Source: Fagopyrum homotropicum
Taxonomy: Eukaryota > Streptophyta > Magnoliopsida > Caryophyllales > Polygonaceae
NCBI GenBank assembly: GCA_033239125.1
Contig: BSWB01000003.1
Location: 131,058,320 to 131,122,319 of the forward strand
DNA: 64,000 nucleotides
Direction: 5' to 3'
The notes under the pieces are model-generated. The model worked only from the letters and a program-made list of their open reading frames with translations. It ran no database searches and was not told where the DNA came from. Each line of letters opens with the position of its first letter. The stretch's first letter is position 1. The translations under genes and the position numbers were made by a program. This document shows positions 1 to 8,874 of this stretch, piece by piece.

Positions 1-375
1 TTGAGCCTCAACAACCTGTATAGAGAGTGCTTTGTAGGTGAGTTACATAAGGTTTTTGGAACCTCAACCGTACGATTACCTTACATTAGTATACCTTTGC
101 ATATCTCCACTCTGTCTTTACATCATGAGTATATCTTGAATCTATTGCCGCAACTGGATACCTGAAACTTTAGGATTGTTGTTTTCCCAATATCTGCAAA
201 ACTCCCATATTTATTCGCTTGATAATCTGCAATCGAGTTCGCTCCACCCAAATCCCTGTGTTCGATACTCTGGAATTCTTGCTTAACTACGTCGATCCGT
301 ACAATGCGGGTTCGCTTGCTTGATTCTAGTTTTATAAATTTAAAACTTATTTGCACACACCTCTAGGGGCGAACA
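1..375 (+). repeat. 5' LTR of element A, last 375 bp
   Basis: Nearly identical to 11481-11855 (one mismatch seen by eye). It ends in AACA, six bases before the primer binding site. It contains the conserved U5 block (254-316) found in all Athila-type LTRs of this window. A 77-codon reading frame on the minus strand (123-356) is repeated in the other LTR copy and is not a gene. Confidence 0.95.
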
Positions 376-381
376 AGTTTT

Positions 382-398
382 TGGCGCCGTTGCCGGGG
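382..398 (+). other. Primer binding site, tRNA-Asp
   Basis: TGGCGCCGTTGCCGGGG is complementary to the 3' end of plant tRNA-Asp(GUC) including CCA. This is the usual primer of Athila-type elements and fixes the 5' LTR end and the element's orientation. Confidence 0.93.
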
Positions 399-476
399 AT
401 TTGGATTCGTCCGAATCCGGTAGCCGGTTGTCAAGCTTGGGAGCTTGCTCTCGTTATTTGATTTTTCTTTGAGTGC

Positions 477-3400
477 ATGCGCAGGTCTAGGAACACCGAA
501 GATCTCTTACCTCTTGATCAAGAGCTAGAGAAAACCTTGAGACAAAAGCGCAAGGAAAAGAAAATGGCTGAAGAGAACGAACGCGATCTTCAAACGGAGT
601 TGGCGGAGAAGGAAGCTCAACTCCGATGGAATGAGACTCTCCGCCAGGATGAGATGGATCGTCATCAATCTCAAGTTAACGGTCTACAAGACATGCTCTT
701 CCAAATGAGGATAAAGATGAGCGACCTTGAAGATAAGGTAGGCAAGAAGTCCTCGAGAAGGAGATCAAGGTCTAGAAGAAAAAGCCACTCATCCGCTGAT
801 GATAGTGATTCTTCCATGCCACCGTTAGAAGAGATTGATCCCACGATCAACATAAATCCCTTCAATCCACAAGGAGCTACTAATCGCCGCATCCCACCAA
901 GGAATGCTAGAGTCGAACGTGTGGATAATGAGCCAAGAACTCTTGGCCAGCGGATGGATCCAACACAACAACCACGCCGCTTGGGTGTGAATTTTGATGC
1001 TGAAGATGTGCAAGGGTTTAGCTTTAACCCTCAAGTTATCACTCTTGTTCGCCAAAGCCAATTTGGCGGTACAAGCGCTGAATCTCCACACCAACACTTG
1101 CAAAACTTTGAGTGTATGATGGAGACGATGAGACCGAAGAACGCTACTACCAACAGCTATAAGCTCAAACCTTTCTTTTTCTCCTTGAAAGGGAAAGTGT
1201 TATCTTGGTACCAAGCTCTTCCTAATGGGAAACTAGACACGTGGGAAGACCTTTCCGCAGAGTTTCTCACCAAATTCTTTCCGCCTTCCAAAACGGCGGA
1301 ACTTAGAGGTAAAATTAATGCTTTTTCTATGAGACCTAACGAAAGTTTGTTTCAATCTTGGGAAAGGTTTCAGGATTTGCTATTGGATTGCCCTCATCAT
1401 GGCATATCCAAGCTTGCCTTGCTGGAGATTTACTACAAGGGGCTGGATGCGGGAACGCAATTCAACCTCCAATCCCTCTCATATGGAACGTTTATGGACA
1501 TGAGAGAAGATGACGCTTGGGACTTCATTGAGAAGCAAGCAAGAGTCATAGAGAAGTATTCCCACCGGAAGGTGGAGGGAAATCGTGTGGAGCAAGGAGC
1601 AAAGCTCACACATGAAGCTCAAAATCAGATTTTCTCCCTCAACAATGAGATCAAAGAGTTGAAGGAGGCTATCAAGACCAACTTCCCAAAGCAACAAGAG
1701 AAGGATGTTGGCTATTTGGGCAACAACAACGGCGGTGATAACACCAACCGCAACAACAATAACCGGAACAATAACCGGAATAACAATTGGAATGGAAACA
1801 ACAACAACCGGAACAACAACAATTGGAACAACAATCGGGGTTCAAACAACAACAATTGGCGCTCCAATCAACAAAATTCCGGTAACTCCTATCCTTCCAA
1901 TTCCAATTCACTAACTCCACCCTCCTCTTCCTCTACTCCTTTGAAAAGCCAGGGGCAATCATCAAATGGAGGAAACAATACGGAAAAAGAGAAGTCCGAT
2001 CCCATGTTGGAAACTATCTTGGGAAAGCTTCAAGGGTTGGAAAACCGCATCATCAAGGTTGATGATCAAATTTCTAAGGTTGACAAAGCTCAAAAAATTT
2101 TGGAAAACCAATTGTTCAACCACGCGGGGGAAGTCCCTAAAAATCAAGGGAAACTTCCAGGAAAGACGGAGGACAACCCTAAGGGAAGGGTAATGGCGAT
2201 TACAACTAGGAGCGGAGTGACTACCACCGATCCGCAGCCTACGTTCGTTGAAGTCCCCGTAGAGAAGGACAAAGAAAAAGGGAAGGAGAAGGAAGATGTC
2301 TATGTTCCTCCTCCAGCTTTCAAACCTCCCCTACCGTTCCCTCAATCTAGAGCGCGAGCGCGCCTAGACAAGCAATTCGGTAAGTTTATAGAACTCATGA
2401 GCAAGCTGCATATTAATATACCTTTCATTGATGCTATTGTAGGTATGCCGGCTTATGGCAAGTTCTTGAAGGAGCTCCTCTCAAACAAGAGGAAGCTAGA
2501 AGATTTTGGAGAGGTCAAGATGAGTTCGGATTCTTCGGATCTCATCAAGACGATGAAAGAGAAAATGCCCCCAAAGCTGAAAGATCCGGGGTCATTTTGC
2601 ATTCCCATTGGAGTGGGAGAGGTCACATATGACGCTTTATGTGACTTAGGAGCAAGTGTGAGCATCATACCACTTGCATTGTGCAGGAAGATCGGTTTAG
2701 GCGACCCTAAACCGGTGAAGATGACGTTATACATGGCGGATCGATCCATTACTCGTCCCGTCGGCATTGTAGAAGACGTCCCGGTCAAGCTAGGCAAGTT
2801 CTTTGTTCCCATTGATTTTGTCGTGCTTGACATTCCTGCAGATAGTCCGGTCCCGATCATACTCGGAAGACCGTTTCTTGCAACTTCCGGCTGCATGGTC
2901 GATTGCAAGAATGGGAGACTCGCTTTTGATATTGGGGAAGAGAAAGTAGAGTTCGTTCTTTCCACTCTAGTGAAGGAGCCAATCTTTGATGAGGACATTT
3001 ACAATATCCAAGATGAAGAAGGTTTGTCTAGGAAGGAGGTAAGTGCGATTCTCTTTAACGATCCGTTACAAAAGGTTATTACTATGAGTCTAACCAATGT
3101 AGGAGAAGAAGAAGAGTGCAAAGAGAAAATTGAAGCCTTGGAAGCACAAGAAGAGATGCATGAAGTGGAGCTTGAGAAACTCCACGATGAGGCTGAGGAT
3201 ACTAGAATCCACGGTCATACCCTGTATTCCACGACCGTGGATTCCACGACCAAAATCGACTTCCATTCCAGAGGATATTACGGCCGTGGAACACAAGAGG
3301 AGACCGTAATTTCGACCGTGGAAGAGGGTGACCGGCATACTTCTTCAACTTCTTCTAATTCTTCTCCAACCCATTCAACATCCTTAGAAACTTCTAAGGA

Positions 3401-6278
3401 AACATCGGAAGCTCCTCAAGGATCATTGGAAGCTCCGAAAGCAATGGAACTCAAACCACTTCCTACTCATCTAAGGTACGCTTTCCTTGGATCTAATTCC
3501 ACCTTTCCGGTTATCGTTAGTTTCGAATTAAGCATAGATGAACATGAACAGCTCATGATTGTCCTTAGGAAACATAGAAAAGCCATAGGCTATACTATTG
3601 AGGACTTAGTAGGAATTAAACCCTCCCTATGCATGCATAAGATACTAATGGAGGAGGACTTCAGGACTTCAAGACAACCTCAAAGGCGGTTGAATCCGAC
3701 CATGAAGGAGGTTGTCAAGAAGGAAATCCTTAAACTTCTTGATGCAGGTATCATCTATCCTATCTCCGATAGCAAGTGGGTGAGCCCAGTTCAAGTAGTT
3801 CCGAAGAAGGGAGGAATGACAGTCATCACCAATAAGAACAACGAACTCATTCCTACCCGAACCGTAACTGGATGGCGAATGTATATAGACTACCGCAAGC
3901 TCAACAACGCAACGCGGAAGGATCACTTTCCATTGCCATTCATCGATCAGATGCTTGAAAGGTTAGCACAACATTCATACTTTTGCTACCTTGACGGTTA
4001 TAGTGGCTTCTTTCAGATTCCGATACATCCGGATGATCAAGAGATGACCACATTCACGTGCCCTTGGGGTACGTTCGCCTATAGGAGAATGCCGTTCGGG
4101 CTTTGCAACGCCCCAGCCACCTTTCAACGGTGCATGATGGCCATCTTCTCCGAATACGTAGAGGAAATCATGGAAGTCTTCATGGACGACTTCTCCGTTT
4201 ACGGTTCCTCTTTTAACGATTGTCTTTCTAACCTTTCTCTTGTTTTGCAAAGATGTGAAGACACTAACCTAGTTCTTAATTGGGAAAAGTGTCAATTCAT
4301 GGTTAAGGAAGGAATCGTATTAGGTCACTTAATCTCTAGTAGAGGGATAGAGGTAGACAAGGCTAAGATAGAGACCATAGAGAAACTTCCTCCCCCAATT
4401 TCGGTGAAAGGGATAAGAAGTTTCCTAGGACATGCTGGATTCTATAGACGTTTCATTAAGGACTTTTCTAAGATATCAAAACCTCTCACTAATCTATTGA
4501 TGAAGGATGCGGTTTTTGAGTTTTCGCAGGAATGTTTGGATGCGTTTAACACCATTCGACAAGCTCTAATTTCAGCACCTATTATCCAACCTCCGGATTG
4601 GACTCTCCCCTTCGAGATTATGTGCGACGCTAGTGACGTAGCCATTGGAGCTGTTCTTGGACAACGAAAAGAAGGACGAACCCACGCCATATACTACGCT
4701 AGCAAGACGCTAGACGAAGCTCAGCTCAACTACGCCACTACGGAAAAGGAGTTTCTAGCCATTGCCTACGCTATTGACAAGTTTCGCTCTTATCTTGTAG
4801 GTGCAAAGGTGATTGTCTACACGGATCATGCTGCGATCCGGTACCTCCTTGCGAAGAAAGATGCGAAGCCAAGGCTGATTAGATGGATTCTTCTCCTACA
4901 AGAATTCGATCTTGAGATCCGCGACAAGAAAGGCTCGGAAAATTCTGTTGCGGATCATTTGAGTCGTCTAACACATCTAGAGGACGACCATTTACCCATT
5001 GATGACTCATTTCCGGACGAACACCTACATATCATAGAGGAGTGCATCAAGGTAGTCTCCAAAGGTAACGAACCATGGTTTGCTGATTTCGTTAACTATT
5101 TGGTTTGCCAGGAGATACCACCCGGACTATCATACGCACAAAGGAAGAAGTTCTTCAAGGACGTCCGGGAATACTATTGGAACGAGCCTCTCCTCTTTAA
5201 GAGAGGTCCGGATGGCATCATCCGGCGATGTGTGCCGGAAGATGAGATGCAAAGTGTCATCCGCCATTGTCATTCACTACCTTGTGGAGGACACGCTAGT
5301 TCGAACAAAACTAGCGCAAAGGTATTGCAATCTGGATTCTATTGGCCTACTTTATTTAAAGATGTGCAATCCTTTGTTTCTTGTTGCGATGCTTGTCAAA
5401 GAACAGGCAATATCTCTAGAAGGAACGAGATGCCCCTCAACAACATCCAAGAGGTGGAGATTTTCGACGTTTGGGGAGTCGATTTCATGGGACCATTCCC
5501 ATCTTCTTGTGGAAACCAATACATATTATTGGCGGTAGACTACGTTTCTAGATGGGTGGAAGCAATTGCCTCTCCCACAAATGATGCCATGGTGGTGGTT
5601 AAGTTCTTCAACAAGACCATTTTCCCACGATTCGGGACGCCAAGGACGATCATTAGTGATGGAGGTTCTCACTTCATAGCCCGTCGCTTTGAAGCTCTTC
5701 TAGCTAAGTATGGGGTTACTCACAAGATCGCCACCCCTTACCATCCACAAACGAGTGGACAAGTTGAGATCTCAAATAGGGAGATCAAGGGAATTCTAGA
5801 GAAGACGGTTTCAAGGACTAGGAAGGATTGGTCCTTGAAACTAGATGACGCATTATGGGCGTACCGGACTGCATACAAGACTCCCATAGGAACCACACCA
5901 TACAACCTTGTGTATGGGAAGTCTTGTCATTTGCCGGTAGAGCTAGAGCACAAAGCGTTTTGGGCTATCAAGTGGCTAAATTTCAGCATGAAGGAAGCGG
6001 GAGAGAAGCGTCTCCTAGACATCAACAAGCTGGATGAGCTTCGCTTGAACGCCTATGAAAACGCCAAAATCTACAAGGAAAGAGCAAAGCGTTGGCATGA
6101 TAAGCATATCATTCCAAAGGACTTCAAAGAAGGAGATCAAGTTCTCCTCTTCAACTCAAGGCTTCGCCTCTTTCCAGGTAAGCTTAAATCCCGTTGGACT
6201 GGACCTTTTCTAATTAAGCGTATTTTCCCCCATGGTGCAGTTGAAGTATGGGTGAAGCTAGCGGAAGTTTTAAGGTGA
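477..6278 (+). CDS. Gag-Pol polyprotein of element A (Ty3/gypsy, Athila-type)
   Basis: Long 1933-codon frame starting at ATG 78 bp after the PBS. Residues about 15-100 are a charged coiled coil ending in an Arg/Ser stretch. Residues about 205-330 are the retrotransposon gag domain, then an Asn-rich tract (about 415-500); no zinc knuckle was seen. The aspartic protease has DLGAS (D723) in place of the usual DTG/DSG. Reverse transcriptase has the FMDD box (D1237/D1238). RNase H begins near D1384. Integrase has a HHCC zinc region and a D1669, D1728, E1764 triad with 35 residues between the last two. No chromodomain is seen. The 3' end is shifted by loss of one G in the G run at 6250-6252, so the last conserved residues continue in another frame to a stop at 6347. 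Catalytic domains are uninterrupted. Family and fold are known; the protein acts in cytoplasmic virus-like particles and the nucleus. Confidence 0.96.
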   Translation: MRRSRNTEDLLPLDQELEKTLRQKRKEKKMAEENERDLQTELAEKEAQLRWNETLRQDEMDRHQSQVNGLQDMLFQMRIKMSDLEDKVGKKSSRRRSRSRRKSHSSADDSDSSMPPLEEIDPTININPFNPQGATNRRIPPRNARVERVDNEPRTLGQRMDPTQQPRRLGVNFDAEDVQGFSFNPQVITLVRQSQFGGTSAESPHQHLQNFECMMETMRPKNATTNSYKLKPFFFSLKGKVLSWYQALPNGKLDTWEDLSAEFLTKFFPPSKTAELRGKINAFSMRPNESLFQSWERFQDLLLDCPHHGISKLALLEIYYKGLDAGTQFNLQSLSYGTFMDMREDDAWDFIEKQARVIEKYSHRKVEGNRVEQGAKLTHEAQNQIFSLNNEIKELKEAIKTNFPKQQEKDVGYLGNNNGGDNTNRNNNNRNNNRNNNWNGNNNNRNNNNWNNNRGSNNNNWRSNQQNSGNSYPSNSNSLTPPSSSSTPLKSQGQSSNGGNNTEKEKSDPMLETILGKLQGLENRIIKVDDQISKVDKAQKILENQLFNHAGEVPKNQGKLPGKTEDNPKGRVMAITTRSGVTTTDPQPTFVEVPVEKDKEKGKEKEDVYVPPPAFKPPLPFPQSRARARLDKQFGKFIELMSKLHINIPFIDAIVGMPAYGKFLKELLSNKRKLEDFGEVKMSSDSSDLIKTMKEKMPPKLKDPGSFCIPIGVGEVTYDALCDLGASVSIIPLALCRKIGLGDPKPVKMTLYMADRSITRPVGIVEDVPVKLGKFFVPIDFVVLDIPADSPVPIILGRPFLATSGCMVDCKNGRLAFDIGEEKVEFVLSTLVKEPIFDEDIYNIQDEEGLSRKEVSAILFNDPLQKVITMSLTNVGEEEECKEKIEALEAQEEMHEVELEKLHDEAEDTRIHGHTLYSTTVDSTTKIDFHSRGYYGRGTQEETVISTVEEGDRHTSSTSSNSSPTHSTSLETSKETSEAPQGSLEAPKAMELKPLPTHLRYAFLGSNSTFPVIVSFELSIDEHEQLMIVLRKHRKAIGYTIEDLVGIKPSLCMHKILMEEDFRTSRQPQRRLNPTMKEVVKKEILKLLDAGIIYPISDSKWVSPVQVVPKKGGMTVITNKNNELIPTRTVTGWRMYIDYRKLNNATRKDHFPLPFIDQMLERLAQHSYFCYLDGYSGFFQIPIHPDDQEMTTFTCPWGTFAYRRMPFGLCNAPATFQRCMMAIFSEYVEEIMEVFMDDFSVYGSSFNDCLSNLSLVLQRCEDTNLVLNWEKCQFMVKEGIVLGHLISSRGIEVDKAKIETIEKLPPPISVKGIRSFLGHAGFYRRFIKDFSKISKPLTNLLMKDAVFEFSQECLDAFNTIRQALISAPIIQPPDWTLPFEIMCDASDVAIGAVLGQRKEGRTHAIYYASKTLDEAQLNYATTEKEFLAIAYAIDKFRSYLVGAKVIVYTDHAAIRYLLAKKDAKPRLIRWILLLQEFDLEIRDKKGSENSVADHLSRLTHLEDDHLPIDDSFPDEHLHIIEECIKVVSKGNEPWFADFVNYLVCQEIPPGLSYAQRKKFFKDVREYYWNEPLLFKRGPDGIIRRCVPEDEMQSVIRHCHSLPCGGHASSNKTSAKVLQSGFYWPTLFKDVQSFVSCCDACQRTGNISRRNEMPLNNIQEVEIFDVWGVDFMGPFPSSCGNQYILLAVDYVSRWVEAIASPTNDAMVVVKFFNKTIFPRFGTPRTIISDGGSHFIARRFEALLAKYGVTHKIATPYHPQTSGQVEISNREIKGILEKTVSRTRKDWSLKLDDALWAYRTAYKTPIGTTPYNLVYGKSCHLPVELEHKAFWAIKWLNFSMKEAGEKRLLDINKLDELRLNAYENAKIYKERAKRWHDKHIIPKDFKEGDQVLLFNSRLRLFPGKLKSRWTGPFLIKRIFPHGAVEVWVKLAEVLR
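3208..3323 (+). repeat. Palindrome cluster inside pol of element A
   Basis: Within the linker between protease and RT lie several copies or half copies of CCACGGCCGTGG: CCACGACCGTGG at 3229, CCACGACC at 3244, TTACGGCCGTGGAA at 3278, GACCGTAATTT at 3302 and CGACCGTGG at 3313. The same words recur in the spacer before ORF2 and in the LTR. The linker protein here is poorly conserved, so the DNA word appears to be what is kept. Confidence 0.85.
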
Positions 6279-6382
6279 ACGGCCAACGACTCAAGAAGTA
6301 CTCGCCGGAACTCCAAGCTGAGGAGTTTGCACCTACCGCACTCGAATAGGTACGACAATGGTCTAGCTACGGACCTTAAACA

Positions 6383-6407
6383 AAGCGCTTCTTGGGAGGC
6401 AACCCAA
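6383..6407 (+). promoter_or_regulatory. Conserved post-pol hairpin, loop AGGCAA
   Basis: AAGCGCTT is followed by CTTGGG-AGGCAA-CCCAAG, a 6-bp stem with a 6-base loop. The same arrangement follows pol in element D (49335-49358, +) and element B (57680-57703, minus). AAGCGCTT and the AGGCAA loop are unchanged in all three. Function is unknown; it lies between the pol stop and the ORF2 promoter. Confidence 0.7.
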
Positions 6408-6594
6408 GGTATTGCATTCTTGTTTTTGTTTTCGATTCATAGACTAGTTTAGAATAGACATTTTCGCTTTATTTTGCCTCGATTTCTTCCGGTATGTTCG
6501 TGTTTTTGGTTGTAGGATCGATGGAAAAGGAGAAAGGAGGGATAATGTCGAAGAAAAGTGACGAAATTTGGACTTTGAAGCTTTACAGAAGGTT

Positions 6595-6747
6595 CCACGG
6601 TCTAAATTACGGTCGTCATAGCTACAGTGGCCGTAATTCTCAAAAGCCTGTGAAAAATCATCAAAACCACGGTTCCGTACACTTCCACGGCCGTGGAATG
6701 CCCCGATAGACCGTGATTTTTGAAAATTTTGCCTGCGAGTATAAAAG
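6595..6747 (+). promoter_or_regulatory. Internal promoter for ORF2: palindrome cluster plus TATA box
   Basis: A cluster of CCACGGTC, TTACGGTCGT, GTGGCCGTAATT, CCACGGCCGTGGAA and GACCGTGATTTT words (6597-6716) is followed 24 bp later by TATAAAAG (6740-6747). The ORF2 start lies 441 bp downstream. The LTR has the same order (cluster, then TATA). Element B has the matching structure with a different palindrome. Promoter activity is inferred. Confidence 0.65.
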
Positions 6748-7180
6748 CCACACTTCTTCACAAAACCACCACAATTCCTCCCCAATTCCACGACCTAGAT
6801 ACCGAAAACCCGCAGCCACTCCCAATTCTTCGTTTCCTAATCGTTTTCAACGATTCTTCATCCTAAACTGCAGCAAATCCAACCACGAACAGGATCCAAA
6901 CAACAAATCGAGTGGAAATCGATCAACAAACACGCATTTTGGATTTTTCAATCCGAAAAAGAGGTTATTTCTTTCTTCTCGATTCTCGCGGATTTGGTTC
7001 GTTTTTGCTATAGATTTTTAGGAAGAACTGACAAAGACTGGAAGGAATTAGATTAGGACTGCTTGTTGTGGTGATTGTTGGTGAATTTGCTGAGATTCAC
7101 GAATTTCTGAGACGAATCACGGTCTTTGGGTAAACCACGGCCGTGGAACCTGAAGAACAGACCGTGATTTTTGGAGAAAA
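6748..7180 (+). other. ORF2 leader of element A
   Basis: About 430 bp between the internal TATA box and the ORF2 start. It shows no conserved coding region; short frames here resemble no family. Its last part (7119-7172) again holds CCACGGCCGTGGAA flanked by the half words CGGTCT and ACCGTGATTTTT, ending 8 bp before the ATG. Confidence 0.6.
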
Positions 7181-8749
7181 ATGGATTTCGTAAGGAGAGT
7201 TTCAGGAAGGATAAAGGAGAAGAAAGGGGACCAAAATAAGAAAAGAAAGGGCAACCCCTCCACCTCTAGGGCACCACCACCCTCATCCCCCTCACTACCA
7301 TCCTCACCTTCACCTCCATCTTCACCACCTCACCCTAGCGTCCCAACCATACATGAGAACCACCTAGCTGCATTTGAGAGGATAGAGAAGAGGGCAGTGA
7401 TAGGCCCTAGGTATTTGTTGTTGGAGGATCTACATCCTCTCAACATAGTTGACGATCTTACATGGCTCTTGGATAGAGCCGGATTGCTTGTCTTCACGAA
7501 CATTCGTGAAGACGCCTATGAGGAGATCACCCGAGAGGTTGTGACGTCTTTCGAGCACAGCCATGTTGATAGGACCGTCTCCTTCCGTCTCATGAATCGA
7601 GACTATCAGTTGAGTATTGTTGAGTTCGGGACCATTTTCGGGTTCCATGAGACCTACAATGGTCGACTTCCTAGAGGCGTTTACCCCAAGGATTTTTGGG
7701 AGGAAGTAGCCATGATTTACGCCGACTTGGACCGTTGGCAACCCGCCGATACCAAGGCTAGATTGATGTACCATCTAGCCTTGAAGATAGCTCACCGTGT
7801 TCTTTCGGAGTGTCTCTTTCCTAGGACGGAGACGCCCCAAAAGATCAAGACGGATGAGCTATTCCTGCTTTACAGTATGCTTTATGGATGCCGCGCAGAT
7901 TGTGCTACTCTTTTGGCGGCGACGATGAGTAAACTCAAGAATAAATCGAGGGGGAACATTGGATATGGTGGGATAGTGACCCACATAGCTAGGAGCTTTG
8001 GTGTGGATTTTTCAGCTTGCACCCGCATACCCGCCGTACCTCTAGGATTACATGCATTCATGGTTAGGGGACTCATCTTCCCCACACATAGAGGTCCGCC
8101 TTATGCGGGCATGCCTTGGGAGAGTAGGACATGCAGGGGTATTGAGTGGCTGCCAGAGTATTCCATTGTGGCGGGACGCCACAATTGGAAGGAGACGTTC
8201 GCTGCGATGCATGCGAACAGGCTTGTAGCTCCCCCTTACGTTCCACCACCAGTTGTGGATGAGGAGGAGATGGGAGAGCAGTACGAGAGTGGTGGAGGAG
8301 CGGAGCAGGAGTTCGGCACGTTTCCGGATCAGCCGGAGGCGGCCCCGGATGTACCTAGGCGCTCTCCACGCCCAGCTAGAGCTTCAGGCTCATCATCTCG
8401 CCGCGCCAGCGTGAGTGAGAGGCCCACGTGGATGACTACACCTCCCACTTGGTACAGCACACCCCCTCCTTGGTCCACGACGCAGCCAGCAGCACCACCG
8501 CCACCACCAGCACCAGCACCAGCAGATGCCCCCGCATGGTATGATCACGCCCCGGGATGGTATGAGAGGATGCCGGATTGGGCTACCGGACTTTCAGAGA
8601 GAGTCGGAGCGCTAGAGATCCGGGCGGATGCTAGAGACGGACGCCTAGACGACCTTGACCACATGATGAGGGACGTCTACCGCCAGCAGTTTGGGCGGTT
8701 CTATGATCCGAGTTTCTCTCCATTCCCACCTCCACCGGCGCCGCAGTGA
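7181..8749 (+). CDS. ORF2 of element A (ATHILA ORF/putative plant transposon protein family)
   Basis: 522 codons, intact, in the position often called env-like. The N terminus is basic (about residues 1-25), followed by a Pro/Ser-rich stretch. Residues about 65-330 form the conserved core (FTNIREDAYEEITRE, RTVSFRLMNRDYQLSI). The second half is acidic, then Pro-rich and low-complexity, and the C terminus ends with QFGRFYDPS. Element B ORF2 (minus, 55238-56719) shares the core and the QFGxFYDPS tail. No signal peptide or membrane segment is apparent, which argues against an envelope protein. Its function is not known for the family. Placement under its own TATA box and next to palindrome clusters makes a DNA- or RNA-binding role worth testing, but that is inference. 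Confidence 0.85.
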   Translation: MDFVRRVSGRIKEKKGDQNKKRKGNPSTSRAPPPSSPSLPSSPSPPSSPPHPSVPTIHENHLAAFERIEKRAVIGPRYLLLEDLHPLNIVDDLTWLLDRAGLLVFTNIREDAYEEITREVVTSFEHSHVDRTVSFRLMNRDYQLSIVEFGTIFGFHETYNGRLPRGVYPKDFWEEVAMIYADLDRWQPADTKARLMYHLALKIAHRVLSECLFPRTETPQKIKTDELFLLYSMLYGCRADCATLLAATMSKLKNKSRGNIGYGGIVTHIARSFGVDFSACTRIPAVPLGLHAFMVRGLIFPTHRGPPYAGMPWESRTCRGIEWLPEYSIVAGRHNWKETFAAMHANRLVAPPYVPPPVVDEEEMGEQYESGGGAEQEFGTFPDQPEAAPDVPRRSPRPARASGSSSRRASVSERPTWMTTPPTWYSTPPPWSTTQPAAPPPPPAPAPADAPAWYDHAPGWYERMPDWATGLSERVGALEIRADARDGRLDDLDHMMRDVYRQQFGRFYDPSFSPFPPPPAPQ

Positions 8750-8831
8750 TCGATGCATGACCGTTCGTTTTAGACATTCCCGCCACCACTTGTGAGTTTC
8801 TTTTTCTTTTCTTTCTTTTGTTCTTTCTTGT

Positions 8832-8874
8832 GAACATTAGGGACAATGTTCGTCCTAAGTATGGGGTGGGATGT
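8832..8874 (+). promoter_or_regulatory. Internal RGGGAC hairpin with PPT-like tract
   Basis: GAACATT-AGGGAC-AATGTTC (7-bp stem, 8832-8851) is followed by CTAAGTATGGGGTGGG (8855-8870). This repeats the layout of the true PPT region at 10053-10091 about 1.2 kb downstream. The same module follows pol/ORF2 in D (49703) and B (55150-55184, minus). Confidence 0.75.

Noticed and set aside
123..356. 77-codon minus-strand frame, repeated almost exactly at 11603-11836
   Set aside because: It lies inside the A LTR and the duplication is the LTR pair itself; no family match and no independent support.
1672..1920. Cys-rich minus-strand frame
   Set aside because: Antisense shadow of the Asn-rich (AAC repeat) gag segment.
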